From Ceratobasidium sp. AG-K (Eukaryota > Basidiomycota > Agaricomycetes > Cantharellales > Ceratobasidiaceae), in the NCBI GenBank assembly GCA_037039685.1, contig JAWNGF010000011.1, positions 1,054,001 to 1,118,000 on the forward strand: a stretch of 64,000 nt of DNA, written 5' to 3'. Shown in pieces: positions 1-9,990 of the stretch. The translations under genes and the position numbers were made by a program. The stretch's first letter is position 1. Each line of letters starts with the position of its first letter. Below the pieces are notes generated by a model. It made no database searches. It saw only the letters and a list, made by a program, of their open reading frames with translations, and was not told the DNA's origin.

Positions 1-82
1 GAGGGGATCATCAGTGAATGTGTGCGCATCGACGTTTGAATTCCACATTTAGACATAACATAAAAGAATAACGAAACAACAG

Positions 83-427
83 TCAATCTTCCGCCTCGCC
101 CACATCCTCCTCCTCCTCCTCGCTCAGCTTGAGAATCTCCTCTTTGAGGTTGGAGATCTCCAGGTCCAGACTGTCTGCCTTGAGGCGCATTTGCTTGATT
201 TCCAACTGGAGCGTGCGCACCTTTTCGCTCTCCCTGTCGGCTTGCTTTTGGCGAAACTGTTCTCGCAAAACCGAGGTCTTCATGCGGACGTCGAGCGCAA
301 GAAACTTTTGAAAGTGTTCTGCATCCTTTTTGAAATCGGCGGCCTTGTCCTGCTCGAGTTGTGATTCGGCCAGCAAGGACAAGAGCGTCTGGCTGCCCTC
401 TTCGAGCTTGGCCTTGTGCTTGGCCAT
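83..427 (-). CDS. Small coiled-coil protein, function unknown
   Basis: Single-exon ORF of 114 aa. The sequence is almost entirely charged helix: residues about 5-100 show heptad-like spacing of Leu, Ile and Met among Lys, Glu, Gln and Arg, and the last 15 residues are an acidic tail of mostly Glu. No signal peptide, membrane segment or cysteine pattern is visible. I do not recognise the family; short coiled coils of this type occur in kinetochore, vesicle-tether and cytoskeletal complexes, but nothing here picks one. The ATG is the only sensible start. The opposite frames over the same bases look like shadows. Moderate confidence that it is a real gene, because the composition is coherent over the full length; no function can be assigned. 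Confidence 0.55.
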   Translation of the reverse strand: MAKHKAKLEEGSQTLLSLLAESQLEQDKAADFKKDAEHFQKFLALDVRMKTSVLREQFRQKQADRESEKVRTLQLEIKQMRLKADSLDLEISNLKEEILKLSEEEEEDVGEAED

Positions 428-781
428 GACGGCGAGCGATATTTTTTCAACCCCGCTAATGAGGGTTGGAGCTACGATGGTGTTGGCACGATTTCATACA
501 GACAGGCTCGAATCACCTCGTATGGTCTTGCCCTGCTTGAATGCTGCGGCCTGTCAGTTGGGGAAAAGGAAATGCAAAAAAGTACGTACTAGGTCCCTTG
601 CGTTTGGATCGGGATGCTATCGAGCGACGTTGGAATAAATAGAAAAGGCCGCGAGTGAACATGCCTTGGTTGACCTAGGGTATGTTTAGCAATAGTTTGA
701 ACAAGACTCGAAACGTACCGCTTTCCCTTGGTCACTATCCGATACGTGATCGTCTGGGGCAAATGAGCGCCATGTCAAGAC

Positions 782-1600
782 ATGTGTGCCGTCATACCTT
801 GGTCCCCGTCTCCGTCTGGCTATACTGGTGAGCTCATGGTAGAGGAATGTATGCGGTCATACCTTGGACTTTTTTGCGTGGATGGGTCGAGGGACACTGC
901 GGGTGTATGTGCGAGGTCTCGAGTCTGTGTATCAAGAGATGAGCGGACAAACGTGTGGATTAGAGTGGACATGCCCGTGTCCGCCTAGAATACCGTCAGT
1001 TGTGGTTCAAACGGGACTTGCGACTTGCCTCTTTTTCATCGTCGCTGCTCGGGACATCTACACGGATGAGTGCGTGGTGGGAACGAATGTATGCGGTCAT
1101 ACCTGCGGCTTTTTTGTCTGGGTTAGTCAAAAAAGGTGATAGGAGCGGCACGTACCTGTTTTGGGGGGTGCGGATGCTAGCAAGAGGTGAGGATTCGCCC
1201 AGACACGCACCAGAGCACTTGCCTGGTTGGTTGCAGGTGGGGCTGGGTAGGCTTGCTTCCTCGTCGTCGCTGTCGAGAACTAGGCGGGTGAGCCGGCTGT
1301 AGGTTATTTGTACATGGCATACCTCGGAGCCTGTTGCGTTGACGAAAAGACTTGGGAGGCGTGGGGACTGGAGCAAGTAAGCACTTGACCGTCTGCGATC
1401 GCTCGCTTACCAGCGTTTCCCTTGGCTTTGGGAGTGGTGCTATTGGCAGATTGCTAGAAAAAAAAAAAGTTAATGTCATCCCCAAGAGCTCAAGGATACA
1501 TACCGCCATGGCTTGCGGTAGAGGTCTTGGACGGGCGCGTTTGTTTGTCTCGCCCTGACTTTTGGGGTGGGTCATGTGATGCGTGAATGTATGCGAGTAC
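782..1600 (+). repeat. Diverged direct repeat around a GTCATACCT core
   Basis: Two copies are close: the core AATGTATGCGGTCATACCT starts at 848 and at 1087, and both are followed within a few bases by a T-rich stretch (CTTTTTTG). Weaker relatives are at about 785 (GTGCCGTCATACCTTGGTC) and about 1577 (GTGAATGTATGCGAGTAC). Spacing is irregular, so this is a dispersed or decayed repeat and not a regular satellite. Function unknown. Confidence 0.45.
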
Positions 1601-3086
1601 AATGTGATTTTTGTCTTGTAAATACATTTGCCCCCTTTTCAAGTTGGATACAGGTGCGGATGACACGCCAAGTAGCCAAAGCAATGCACGAGTTGGGTCT
1701 CGATGCAACTCGTGCGGGAAACGTCGCGGCGAGGGTAGATTGTCCATCAGATCCCAGTCCCGGCAGTCTTGCAACCCGATTGTTCGAGGCCGTCGCAGAT
1801 CCAGAGGCCCGCAGCAAAGGATTGCATGGAACGAGACGGCCTGGTCCTTGACGATCGTGTGGGACATGCATGGGATTGTCGCCGAGCATAAATAATCGGT
1901 GGTCCTGTTGGGCTGCTACTAGTCTCGGGCGGCGGGCACGTTTTTGCGAGGGGACACGTGGATTCGGGCGGGTTGACGTTTTGGGGGCAAACTACCAGAG
2001 GAAGAAGAGCGGGAACCGAGAAATCGCGCCCGGGAAAACTCTGCGGGCATCTAGGACCACGGACAACGCGGGTGGGGCAAGGCGCACACGTCGAGTAGCA
2101 ATCTCGATTTGAGCACCTCTGGAAGAGGAACTAGAAAGTAGGCATGGGTCGAAACGGTCCTTGTAGGGCGGGGGTTTTTGTCGTGGGCAGGGGATGATCA
2201 ATGATACGGTAATTCGAGTCGGAAATCGTCGGGTGTGTCGGCGAAAAAGACTGCCAACGAACCCCGGAACGGTGCTTTGGTTGAGCCTGTGTAAACCGCC
2301 CTAGCCTGAGCCCACATCACGGGGGATGTCGTTGGATGGCGGGATCCCGACGCAGGTGGGTGTGCAACCGCGCCTCGAGGGTCAAGCACGACAAGAAGGT
2401 CGCTGTTTTGGTACGGAACCATCTGCGCAGAGTGGCTCATGTGTACGAGGGACCCGAGCGACTTGACGCCTGTCGCGACCGGAAAACATGGAGCTCGAGG
2501 GAAAATGAATCTCGACGGATCGTCTGGCCAAGGCGACATGCCTGGTATACGACGGTGCGGGCAAGGACTAGCCGACTCGCCGGGACGTTTGAGCAGGCAA
2601 TCGAGGCGGCCGGGAAATTCTAGGTAAACAGTCGACGGGTAATGGCCGACCGAGAATGACAATCGGGGCACAAGCAAACACGCACAGGTGGACCCACCTG
2701 CAAGGGCCGCGCAATGTGGGCCATGGCCTATAGTCGCGACTGGCGAGGAACCATCTCGGTGAGCAGTCTACCCAGATAGATTGGACTCGCCTAGGGATTC
2801 CGTGGGACACTTGGCGCACACGATGGATCCAACAAACGCTCCAGGCGAAAACGACGAGAGGCTAGGCAGAAACGTCTGGCAAGAGGGCGCGAGAACGGTC
2901 AAAAGGCGTCTGATCAAAACAAAGGTCGAGGCCTGGGTCGAGCCATGGAGATGGGTTGTCACGTGACTTGGGCGGCTATGCGACGGGGTCGGGTGCAGCG
3001 AGCGACAAACTAGGCGGCTATACGTGCATGCATAGGCTGTGCATGCATGCATGTTTCGTCAAGTCGCCGTGCAGTCCAGCCTCGGC

Positions 3087-3279
3087 AGTCTGGGTCCGAG
3101 GTTCGCCGAGCAAGTCCTAGAGGGGGCGGGTGCGCGCTGGGGCTCCGGGCGGCCTCGTTCCTCGGCCCCCCTCTGCCCCGCCGCACCCTATGCTAGTCTG
3201 GGTCCGAGGGTCGGGTGTCGGCAGGAGGGGGTCGGGAGGCCTCGTTCCTCGGCCCCCCGACCCCCTCCTGCCGACACCC
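3087..3279. repeat. GC-rich repeat pair and 29-bp-arm hairpin
   Basis: Bases 3213-3241 and 3251-3279 are inverted copies of 29 nt with a single mismatch, separated by a 9-nt loop. The arms begin GGGTGTCGGCAGG and end CCTGCCGACACCC. The segment containing the loop also has a direct copy: 3151-3171 repeats 3238-3258, and AGTCTGGGTCCGAG at 3087 recurs at 3195. The structure is compatible with a foldback repeat or a remnant of a short inverted-repeat element. No ORF is attached. Confidence 0.7.
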
Positions 3280-4609
3280 TTCAAGGCCGCTTGTTCGAGT
3301 CAGGCAGTGGGAATCCTTTTTGCTGCCCTTTTACAGCAAGGAAATCGATGCAGAAACGCTGAAAATCGATTGAGAAGTGATTTTCTGTCTCCAGAAGGTT
3401 TGGGAGAGTTTTCGCCCACCAAGTCATGTTGAACCCCCGTTTTAAGCACATTTCCCCCCTCTGCCTCACCTTTCGACAGCATAGATCAAGTACCCGGGCG
3501 CTGCGATGGGGCACTGTCAAGTCCGGGGGGAGGGGGCACGCATAGTTGCGCATTTCAGGAAAACCCGACCACATGCCATGCAATCGATACCACATGTTTC
3601 TTCAGACTGAAGACACATATTATCTCACTCCCATACCCGTTTTCGTCATAGTTACAACGCATATAACCAGGCATTTCGCTATGATAGGGTTTCTGGCCTT
3701 GTACCCCTTATATGACGAAACTTGTCGCAATGTGGAACCTTTCCTTGGAGCCCACCGCAAATAGAACCACTTGGTTACCAAACTGATTAAAGTATGTAGA
3801 GTCCGCCGCAGCACCAACATATGGGGCTTGCCGTCACGGCAGGCTTGTCCACGCCCGCATATGGTGGGTAGCCAAAATGGTTGCTAATGTCGTGCCTCCA
3901 ACGTGCAACATTTTGATATACTGCGCTCGTTGCACGGAGCGAATATTAGCAGTCTCTACCGGCAATATGTTCGTAGAATCCAAATTCCGGAGCTCACGCA
4001 TGTTGAACGCCATTGGGTTGGACTCTGATCAAGGATGCCAAGGCTACTGGTGTAGAGTAGAGTTTTGAAATAAGTTTACGACCATCCAACTTTCCGAGTA
4101 TGACTATGCGCGGGCTGGTTCGGTGTTCCGATGTCGCAAGGAACTATCGAGTCACAAAAAATATCCGCCAATACGTTTATATGGCGGAGATAAGTGGCAC
4201 GACATGGTTGCACACTTGCGGATGATATCTACTAGTATACTTCCCCTCGTAGGTATTCAAAACCAATAAAGTATACGCCTTCGAGACCCAATAATTGTAT
4301 CTGATATAAGTCATGTACGCCACAATCTCGACTGCTGCGGAGTTGGATATTCGAGTATCCGTGTCTTGTGATGTTCGAGGAGGCATAGTAACATCACTAT
4401 CGTTTCAAACAAATATATGAGCACTTCGGCTAGGAGAATTGCCAGTGAAGTCGCTGCCTAGGCTCATATCGTTGAATGGGGGCGAATTGGTACACTTTAC
4501 CATAACGGGCCAATTCATGAGAATATTATGCCCAATCGAGCAACTGCGGGATGCCGTTTGAACAGGCTAGATACGCAGCCCCGACTATAGCACTGCGGTC
4601 TTGAGCGCA

Positions 4610-4616
4610 TATAAAT
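4610..4616 (+). promoter_or_regulatory. Candidate TATA box of the small secreted protein gene
   Basis: TATAAAT lies about 95 nt upstream of the ATG at 4711, a plausible fungal core-promoter spacing. The bases between are CA- and CT-rich, typical of a fungal leader. Assigned from sequence match and position only. Confidence 0.4.
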
Positions 4617-4710
4617 CCGCCACAACCGGATGCTCACCTCCCAATTACACATCCAGCTACTCATTCAACTTCAACTTCATCTTCATCTTATCGCCTACTC
4701 TAGTTTCAGC

Positions 4711-5166
4711 ATGTTCGTTTCTCGTTTCGCCAGCTTTTCCACCTTTGCTCTGGTTAGCTTGGCCGCTCGGGTTTCCGTTCGCCAGGACGATTCGAGTTCC
4801 GTGGGGGAAAGCATTAGTACCGGCGTAAGCATTCTACCGACGCATACACGCAACCGCTGATGCCTCTGCCATAGCTCGCCGCCAACCGTTCGGCACCAGC
4901 CGCTGAAGTTTTTGGCACGGCAGAACTAGAAGTGAATTTCTTGGCAATGCCCCAAACCCTCTGTGTCGTACCCATGTACGCAAACGAGGCTGGAATCGGC
5001 AATCAAACTACCTTGCTTATCACCCAGCAAGCGCTCGAGATTTGTCCCCAGGCCCAGACTATTGTGGTACGTGAATGGTTGGTACGATGTTAGTCTAGGG
5101 CTCAACCAACTACTTCAGGTTTGTGAAACCTCCAACTCGACCACTAATTCAACTAGAGAGGCGTAA
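4711..5166 (+). CDS. Candidate small secreted protein
   Basis: Three exons (4711-4824, 4875-5066, 5119-5166) join in frame through two GT-AG introns of 50 and 52 nt and give 117 aa. Residues 1-24 look like a signal peptide: MFVSRF followed by a hydrophobic run with small residues (FALVSLAAR). The mature part is short, has three cysteines, and has four possible N-glycosylation sequons (NRS, NQT and two NST). I do not recognise a family. Size, signal peptide and glycosylation sites fit a small secreted protein of the kind fungi deploy at the cell surface or in a host, but that role is inference. An odd cysteine number leaves one unpaired or forms a dimer. A TATA box precedes it by about 95 nt. 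Confidence 0.5.
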
Positions 5167-5358
5167 TGTTTCAGACGTATATGTTCGAATCCGTGACCAG
5201 TTATTATTGTCTGGCCCGCGGAGGCTAGACCGTTCTTCGTGGATCTGCACCCGTCACCAATAGACTTGTTGTTTCCAAGTTGCGGTCTTATCTGTCCCTG
5301 AGATAGAACCAAAGAATCCACGATTAAAGTGAGCATATGACAAAGAATATGGTGTCAC

Positions 5359-5869
5359 ATGGTCCTCGGTATTATTTGGGATCACGACAAGTCGCACAAG
5401 ACAAGGGGTCTAATTATACTGGCCAACAACGTAGACCACCTGTTTTATTATCCATTCGGCGATGAGGGCTTGGCCATAAATTTGAGCCATGGGTCATTGG
5501 CATTTGCAGTCCGGTAACTTATAGGTGCTGTGATCTCGCACGAACGTGAAATTTGAGGCTTCTTTCGAAGGTGATTGGAAACAATGTTTCAGCCAACTAG
5601 AGCCAGCAGGACTGTCCGTAACTTTACAAGGGCAAAATAATCGGTGGGTTAATATACATGTATCTGGTGGGGCTTTTAGCCCGAGTGCCCACTATATCCT
5701 CGTAAGCCCTGACACAGGTTGCTCCAACCTCATCGGTGGAGTGATTAAACTCGAAAAGGAAACCCCATTACCAATTTCTGGGCTTCCACTCGACAATCAA
5801 CAGTTGTTTGATCATAAATCTCCATATCTCACTCCACAAAAACAATATGATAAGGTAACCCGCTTCTAG
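5359..5869 (+). pseudogene. Decayed or incompletely resolved ORF pair
   Basis: Two protein-like frames follow each other. The first (5359-5520, starting with an ATG) encodes about 52 aa including the run GLIILANNVDHLFYYPFGDE. The second (about 5567-5869) encodes about 100 aa with aromatic and glycine turns (NNRWVNIHVSGGAFSPSAHY). Both have the balanced composition of coding DNA. A strong in-frame splice does not join them: the GTAACT donor at about 5517 leaves the wrong phase, and only a weak GTCCGG donor would fit. The family is not recognised. It may be a relic of a secreted or enzyme gene, or a gene whose splicing I could not resolve. Confidence 0.3.
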
Positions 5870-6625
5870 CCAACTGATGCCAACATTTTCCCCTCGGCTT
5901 CAGCACATGCATTAGCCTGAATGACATTCGGTCATCGTTTTTGCTTTGACTCCACAGGTTATCACCGGTTCGCAGAGGCGCCCACGTGGATTCCAATCCC
6001 CCACTCACAAGGCGTGTGACACAAAGTGCACAGGGAGCTCGACTGTTAGTGAGAAACACTAGGTTAACAATGCTCGTCTCACCCGTGAGAATCGTGGATG
6101 ATGCGCGAGTTTAGCAAACTCACACTCCAGGTTCCGAATGCGGAAACTATTTAACGTCACCGTCATGGGGCACCCTTGACACAGAGTCACGGAGCCCAAA
6201 TATGTCAATTGTCCAACCACTCCCCTGACCGGCATTTTGATTGGAATACAATCGGGGATATTAGCGCTAGACCTACTGCTGCCGAAGTCGGAATGCGGTA
6301 GTCCGGGAGCAATAAAACTGATGGGAATCGATCGGTTCACCACAAGCGAAATCTCCTATCGCAAACCTATACTGCCGCATGTACGGGGAATATGGCCAAT
6401 TGGTGCCGGTCTGTATTTGTGAATGTCAATTGCTCCCGTCTACGAGTGTCAAAGGGCGAAGCAATCTCGCACCCCAGGGTAGGCTGACGTGCCTTTGCTA
6501 GCAGAGCCAGTACATAAACTCAGCTAGGTGGCCTTCTCTCCCTGCCACTCCCTCTCGCCACTGCCCCCCCCCCCCCCGGTCCGAGCTTACCCCGCATACA
6601 GCGCCACCTCAACATCCACACGAAT
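5870..6625. other. Intergenic; contains a C14 tract
   Basis: No supported gene. Bases 6564-6577 are a run of 14 C, about 50 nt before the hydrolase start codon and so probably in its leader or core promoter. A CT-rich stretch at 6534-6563 precedes the run. Confidence 0.6.
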
Positions 6626-7770
6626 ATGGCAGTCTTACCTTATTCCCTAAACCTCGACGCCATAGTGGCGCATATACATACCCATCCAGCATTATCGGGC
6701 TCCTCCGAAATCGCGGTGTTGTTTATACTTCACGGCCATCCGGCTAGTGCCCACCATATGAAGCCAATCGTCAACGGGACATTCGATCTTCTTACAAAGA
6801 AAGCTTCATCGAGAGCGCCAGAAAGAGACTTGGTTATTATTACCTTTGTGAGTAGGCTTTGAGTTCCCAAGTAACTGAAGCTAAATAGCACATCACTTGC
6901 AGGACATTGACAATGAGCACGAAAAAATTGTAACTGAAGAAACGGAAGCGTAAGCGTGTCAATACCACGCATGTTGACCTTGTGTGCTCATGAATCGATA
7001 TGCAGTGCCCGGGTATATCGGAAGCAGGGTGAGTATGGGAGCATTGGCACGAGATAAAAACACTGAGCACGAGACAATTCAGAATGTATAGCATCGAGTG
7101 TCTCAACCTTGATTGATATGCTCCCCGGCTTCTTGAGTCCAAACCATGACAGAGTCATGTAGGTTCATCCCACGGTTTGTTCTCGCCGCTCAACTGACCT
7201 TGGTTCAGCGACAGATGGATGGTGGCCGGAGTATCGTTGGGAGCACATGCTGCGTGGATGGCCATGGATCGAGGTATATTTGAGCTTACAGGCGTCACGA
7301 GAACTCGATCTCATTTTCCATCTTCCAGACCCTCGACTAAATGCGTGCATACCCATCATCGGTAAGCCTTCTTGCCGAGTACGGTACCTTGAATCTGATA
7401 CCATATGAATAATCCAGGATCTCCCGACTTTCTTGATATCACCACTACCCGAACCAACTCAGCCAGCGTCCCACTTATCGCGGCACATATGACTTCCACG
7501 ACGCGCAACCACATTATCAAAAACGACCCTATTTTCCGTCGGCAGAGCTCACCACGTCCCAACCCGTTTACGAACAAGCATGTGTTAGCTCTCGCAGGTG
7601 CACAGGACGGACTGGTCCCTCTCCTATCTACTCGACGGTTTATGGACCGTATCAATGTGGGATCATTCGGAACAAAACGGCTAGTTATTCAAGAAGGTGT
7701 AGGTCACCAGTGTACGAGAGAGATGGTCGTAGAGATGGCAGAACTCGTTTGGAAGGTGGCGATTGCGTGA
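6626..7770 (+). CDS. Alpha/beta hydrolase
   Basis: Seven exons (6626-6847, 6903-6949, 7006-7028, 7083-7158, 7209-7273, 7329-7361, 7418-7770) keep one frame and give 272 aa. The fold is recognisable: FILHGHPAS near residue 35 (strand followed by the HG oxyanion region), the nucleophile elbow GVSLG followed by AHAAW around residue 130, the acid in AGAQDGLVP and the catalytic His in GVGHQCT near the C-terminus. The order Ser, Asp, His matches an esterase or peptidase-like serine hydrolase. It resembles a fungal hydrolase family of roughly 270-300 aa in which a short helix (here IDMLPGFLSPNHDR) precedes the nucleophile. No signal peptide, so probably cytosolic. The substrate cannot be told from sequence. 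Exon 3 is only 23 nt. Confidence 0.85.
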
Positions 7771-8152
7771 AAAACGAACAGCTTGATGCTAAACCCTAAT
7801 TTATTCGGGACTGGGATATGACTGTATGTATAATGACTGGGCCATGCTTTCCGTTTACTCTACCGTTACCTGGTTGAATACCCATGCATGTATCTATATC
7901 TACAATGACCTAGAGAATGAAGACGCCATGAAAACTCAGTAGGCCTGAAGCCTTTGAACTGATAAAAAAAAATTGATCCAGTAAAACTCAGAACTAACAA
8001 GCATAACCAGATGGACGGGCATAAGGCATACAACAAACGCTGGGTGGGCGCTAGAAATAAGTAAATATGCAAGAAAATATACATCCCTAAATCATAAAAC
8101 TGTGTGCAAACCCCATGACTGTCCGCAAGACCGAAAAAAACTAGCCGCAAGG
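7771..8152. other. Convergent 3' intergenic spacer
   Basis: Space between the 3' ends of the hydrolase (+) and the Hsp20 gene (-). No gene, RNA or repeat recognised. An A-rich run near 7965-7975 is the only feature of note. Confidence 0.6.
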
Positions 8153-8947
8153 TTATTTGAGGATGTCGATACGGGGATATGTGATCGTCAAGCGCTCGTC
8201 CTGGAGGACGGCACGGACAGTATCAAACTGGCGCCTGGATCAGCGATGATGACGAGTTGAAAGCGTAAGCAAAACTCACTGGAACTGCTGGTGGTATTGG
8301 AATGGTTCGCAGATACTTTCTATCAACGCGTTCGCGGATCAGACGTTCCCCCTCTGATGTTTCCTCGACTGTCACTTTTTGCCAGGCAACAGTGATCTTC
8401 TGCGTTGCAAACTTGACCTTGACGTCTGACTTCGGGATCCCGGGAAGCTCAAATACCAGAGTGACAATTCCATTGTGTTCGGTTTCCGTAAAGTTATTCC
8501 TAATCAAGTCTAATTCGTAAGTGTATTCCCGTCTAGACAATATCAAACCCACCTTAAGGCTTGCCTCGGACGTAGCTGGCCCATCTCGTCTACTTCCGGA
8601 TCAGTGTCCGCACTATCCGACGAACGCTGAACTACCCGCTTGCGAGTTGTCGTAGTCTTTCGGACGCGGCGCGCATCATTCCAAAGACGATCGAATTCGC
8701 TACCCTCGTCAAGTACAGGGGCGACGCTCGGTCCCGCGCGAGGAAAGGTCGATGAATGAACCGTCGGTTTACTTCGAGTCTCGGGATCGTTTGAACGTCG
8801 GCTTCCGCTCGTTTCTGATGAGGCGTTTACAGACCCCCGGGTCGGAGTAAAGGCCTCGTCAAACATTTTGTCGAACGAATCCCATTTAAATGATGCGAAT
8901 AGGTTCTGGCCCTTTCCCGACGTCGATGTCGATGTCCTAGTCGTCAT
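8153..8947 (-). CDS. Small heat-shock protein (Hsp20/alpha-crystallin)
   Basis: Exons on the minus strand are 8947-8553, 8532-8280 and 8227-8153, giving 240 aa. The first exon encodes a disordered Ser/Thr/Arg-rich N-terminal arm starting MTTRTSTSTSGKGQNLF and containing FKWDSFDKMFDEAF. The second carries the alpha-crystallin domain: VTLVFELPGIPKSDVKVKF, then KITVAW and RKYLRTIPIPPAV. The last exon completes it with RAVLQDERLTITYPRI and a C-terminal LK. The VFELPG and LTITYP elements are the usual strand signatures. It would act as an ATP-independent holdase in cytosol or nucleus. The join between exons 1 and 2 is odd: the in-frame GT-AG gap is only 20 nt. A 62-nt intron with a weaker GTCCGA donor, ending at the AATTAG acceptor, also keeps the frame. 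Confidence 0.85.
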
Positions 8948-9990
8948 GGTGGGGTAGTGATCGGAGGGTAGAGCGACGGGTGATGGCTGTGGTGATGGTC
9001 AGGCGATCAGTAAAGTCGGCCGCATGGGAACAAGGCGTTATATCTGCAAAGGCATCAAATTGGACACGCAGAACGTACCTCGGTGGGGTCGGAAAGCTCG
9101 GGGGCTTAAATGACGTATTGCAGCACTTGACGCACCCGCGAACACAAAATATTCAAATTTACTCTGGCGAAGGCGGTGAGGGCGGCGCTGGGGACACAGA
9201 GGACCAGTGGAGCACGTAAGATGCAAGCAGCAACTATCTTATTCCTGCCACGCCGAAGTTGCATGTTAGATTAGTCACAGAACACGAGGGGAAACACGTG
9301 TAGGAATCGGGCCAGATAAAGTGTGAGAATTCATAACCAGAAGCAAAGGGGCAAGGGGTACGCAGGAAAGAAGAATGAGGAAAGATAATACTTACAAAAA
9401 ATCAGAGGTGGTGGGCAATTGTGAATGGTCCCAAAAAGGGATATAGGCTTGTGATTATTTGTCCAAAACACCATCACGTGATGACAGACAAAAGTTTGTC
9501 TCTTGACTCTACCACCATCAATCTCCGGTACGTACCCATTCTTGTTAAATCCCACTCCTATGATGGCCCGTCGGGCATCCAAATATACATGTTAGACTTC
9601 CACAAAGCTTCGGCTTGTTGAGGACTATTTCTGGACTGATACCTTTCCATCCCTCCAACCGAGTTGTGCCCAGCGCTAACCATGTAAACCCAGGAACTAA
9701 ATGAGCTTTTGATTTAGGTTAGTGCGACCCGTGGACTTCTTGGAGACCCGTACGAAAATCATTTTGGCGCCGATGTTTATTGCCCACTAAACCATTGTAG
9801 TCGAGTTGAACAACTCCATTTCCGTAGTCACTCGCAAAAAATACTATTAATCTCGTTCGCTCAATTGTCGAAGCTTTCATTTGCCCTGGCGCGTGCCTTT
9901 TATACAGAAGTTCATTGGTGTTGGCGCTTGGCAGGTACCCGCCGGCTGGCTTGAGTGACGACGGAGGTTATCGCCCCATTCAGTGTCCCC
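8948..9990. other. Intergenic, no gene supported
   Basis: Shared upstream region of the Hsp20 gene (-) and the URI-like gene (+). I searched the plus strand for a prefoldin-encoding exon belonging to the downstream gene and saw none. Short ORFs up to 83 aa lack coding character. Confidence 0.55.

Larger units (their letters stand above)
428..4609. other. Gene-poor, partly GC-rich interval with repeats
   Basis: No ORF here shows family-like sequence, consistent splice sites or a credible start. Reading frames up to 159 aa exist (for example minus strand 2198-2677), but they are rich in Pro, Arg, Ser and Cys, as expected from GC-rich noncoding DNA read by chance. The interval holds short diverged direct repeats near 780-1600, a GC-rich repeat pair and a strong hairpin at 3087-3279, and alternating GCATGCATGCATG-type sequence around 3026-3052. 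From about 3290 onward the base composition becomes more AT-rich. Nothing else is supported. Confidence 0.6.

Noticed and set aside
1177..1602. 141-aa minus-strand ORF
   Set aside because: Overlaps several other frames of similar length and contains a diverged repeat; no protein-family character.
2198..2677. 159-aa minus-strand ORF
   Set aside because: Pro/Arg/Ser/Cys-rich composition of GC-rich chance ORFs, no domain, no splice continuation, and other long frames overlap it.
5181..5200. tRNA-like B box (GTTCGAATCC)
   Set aside because: No matching A box, anticodon stem or acceptor stem could be drawn around it.
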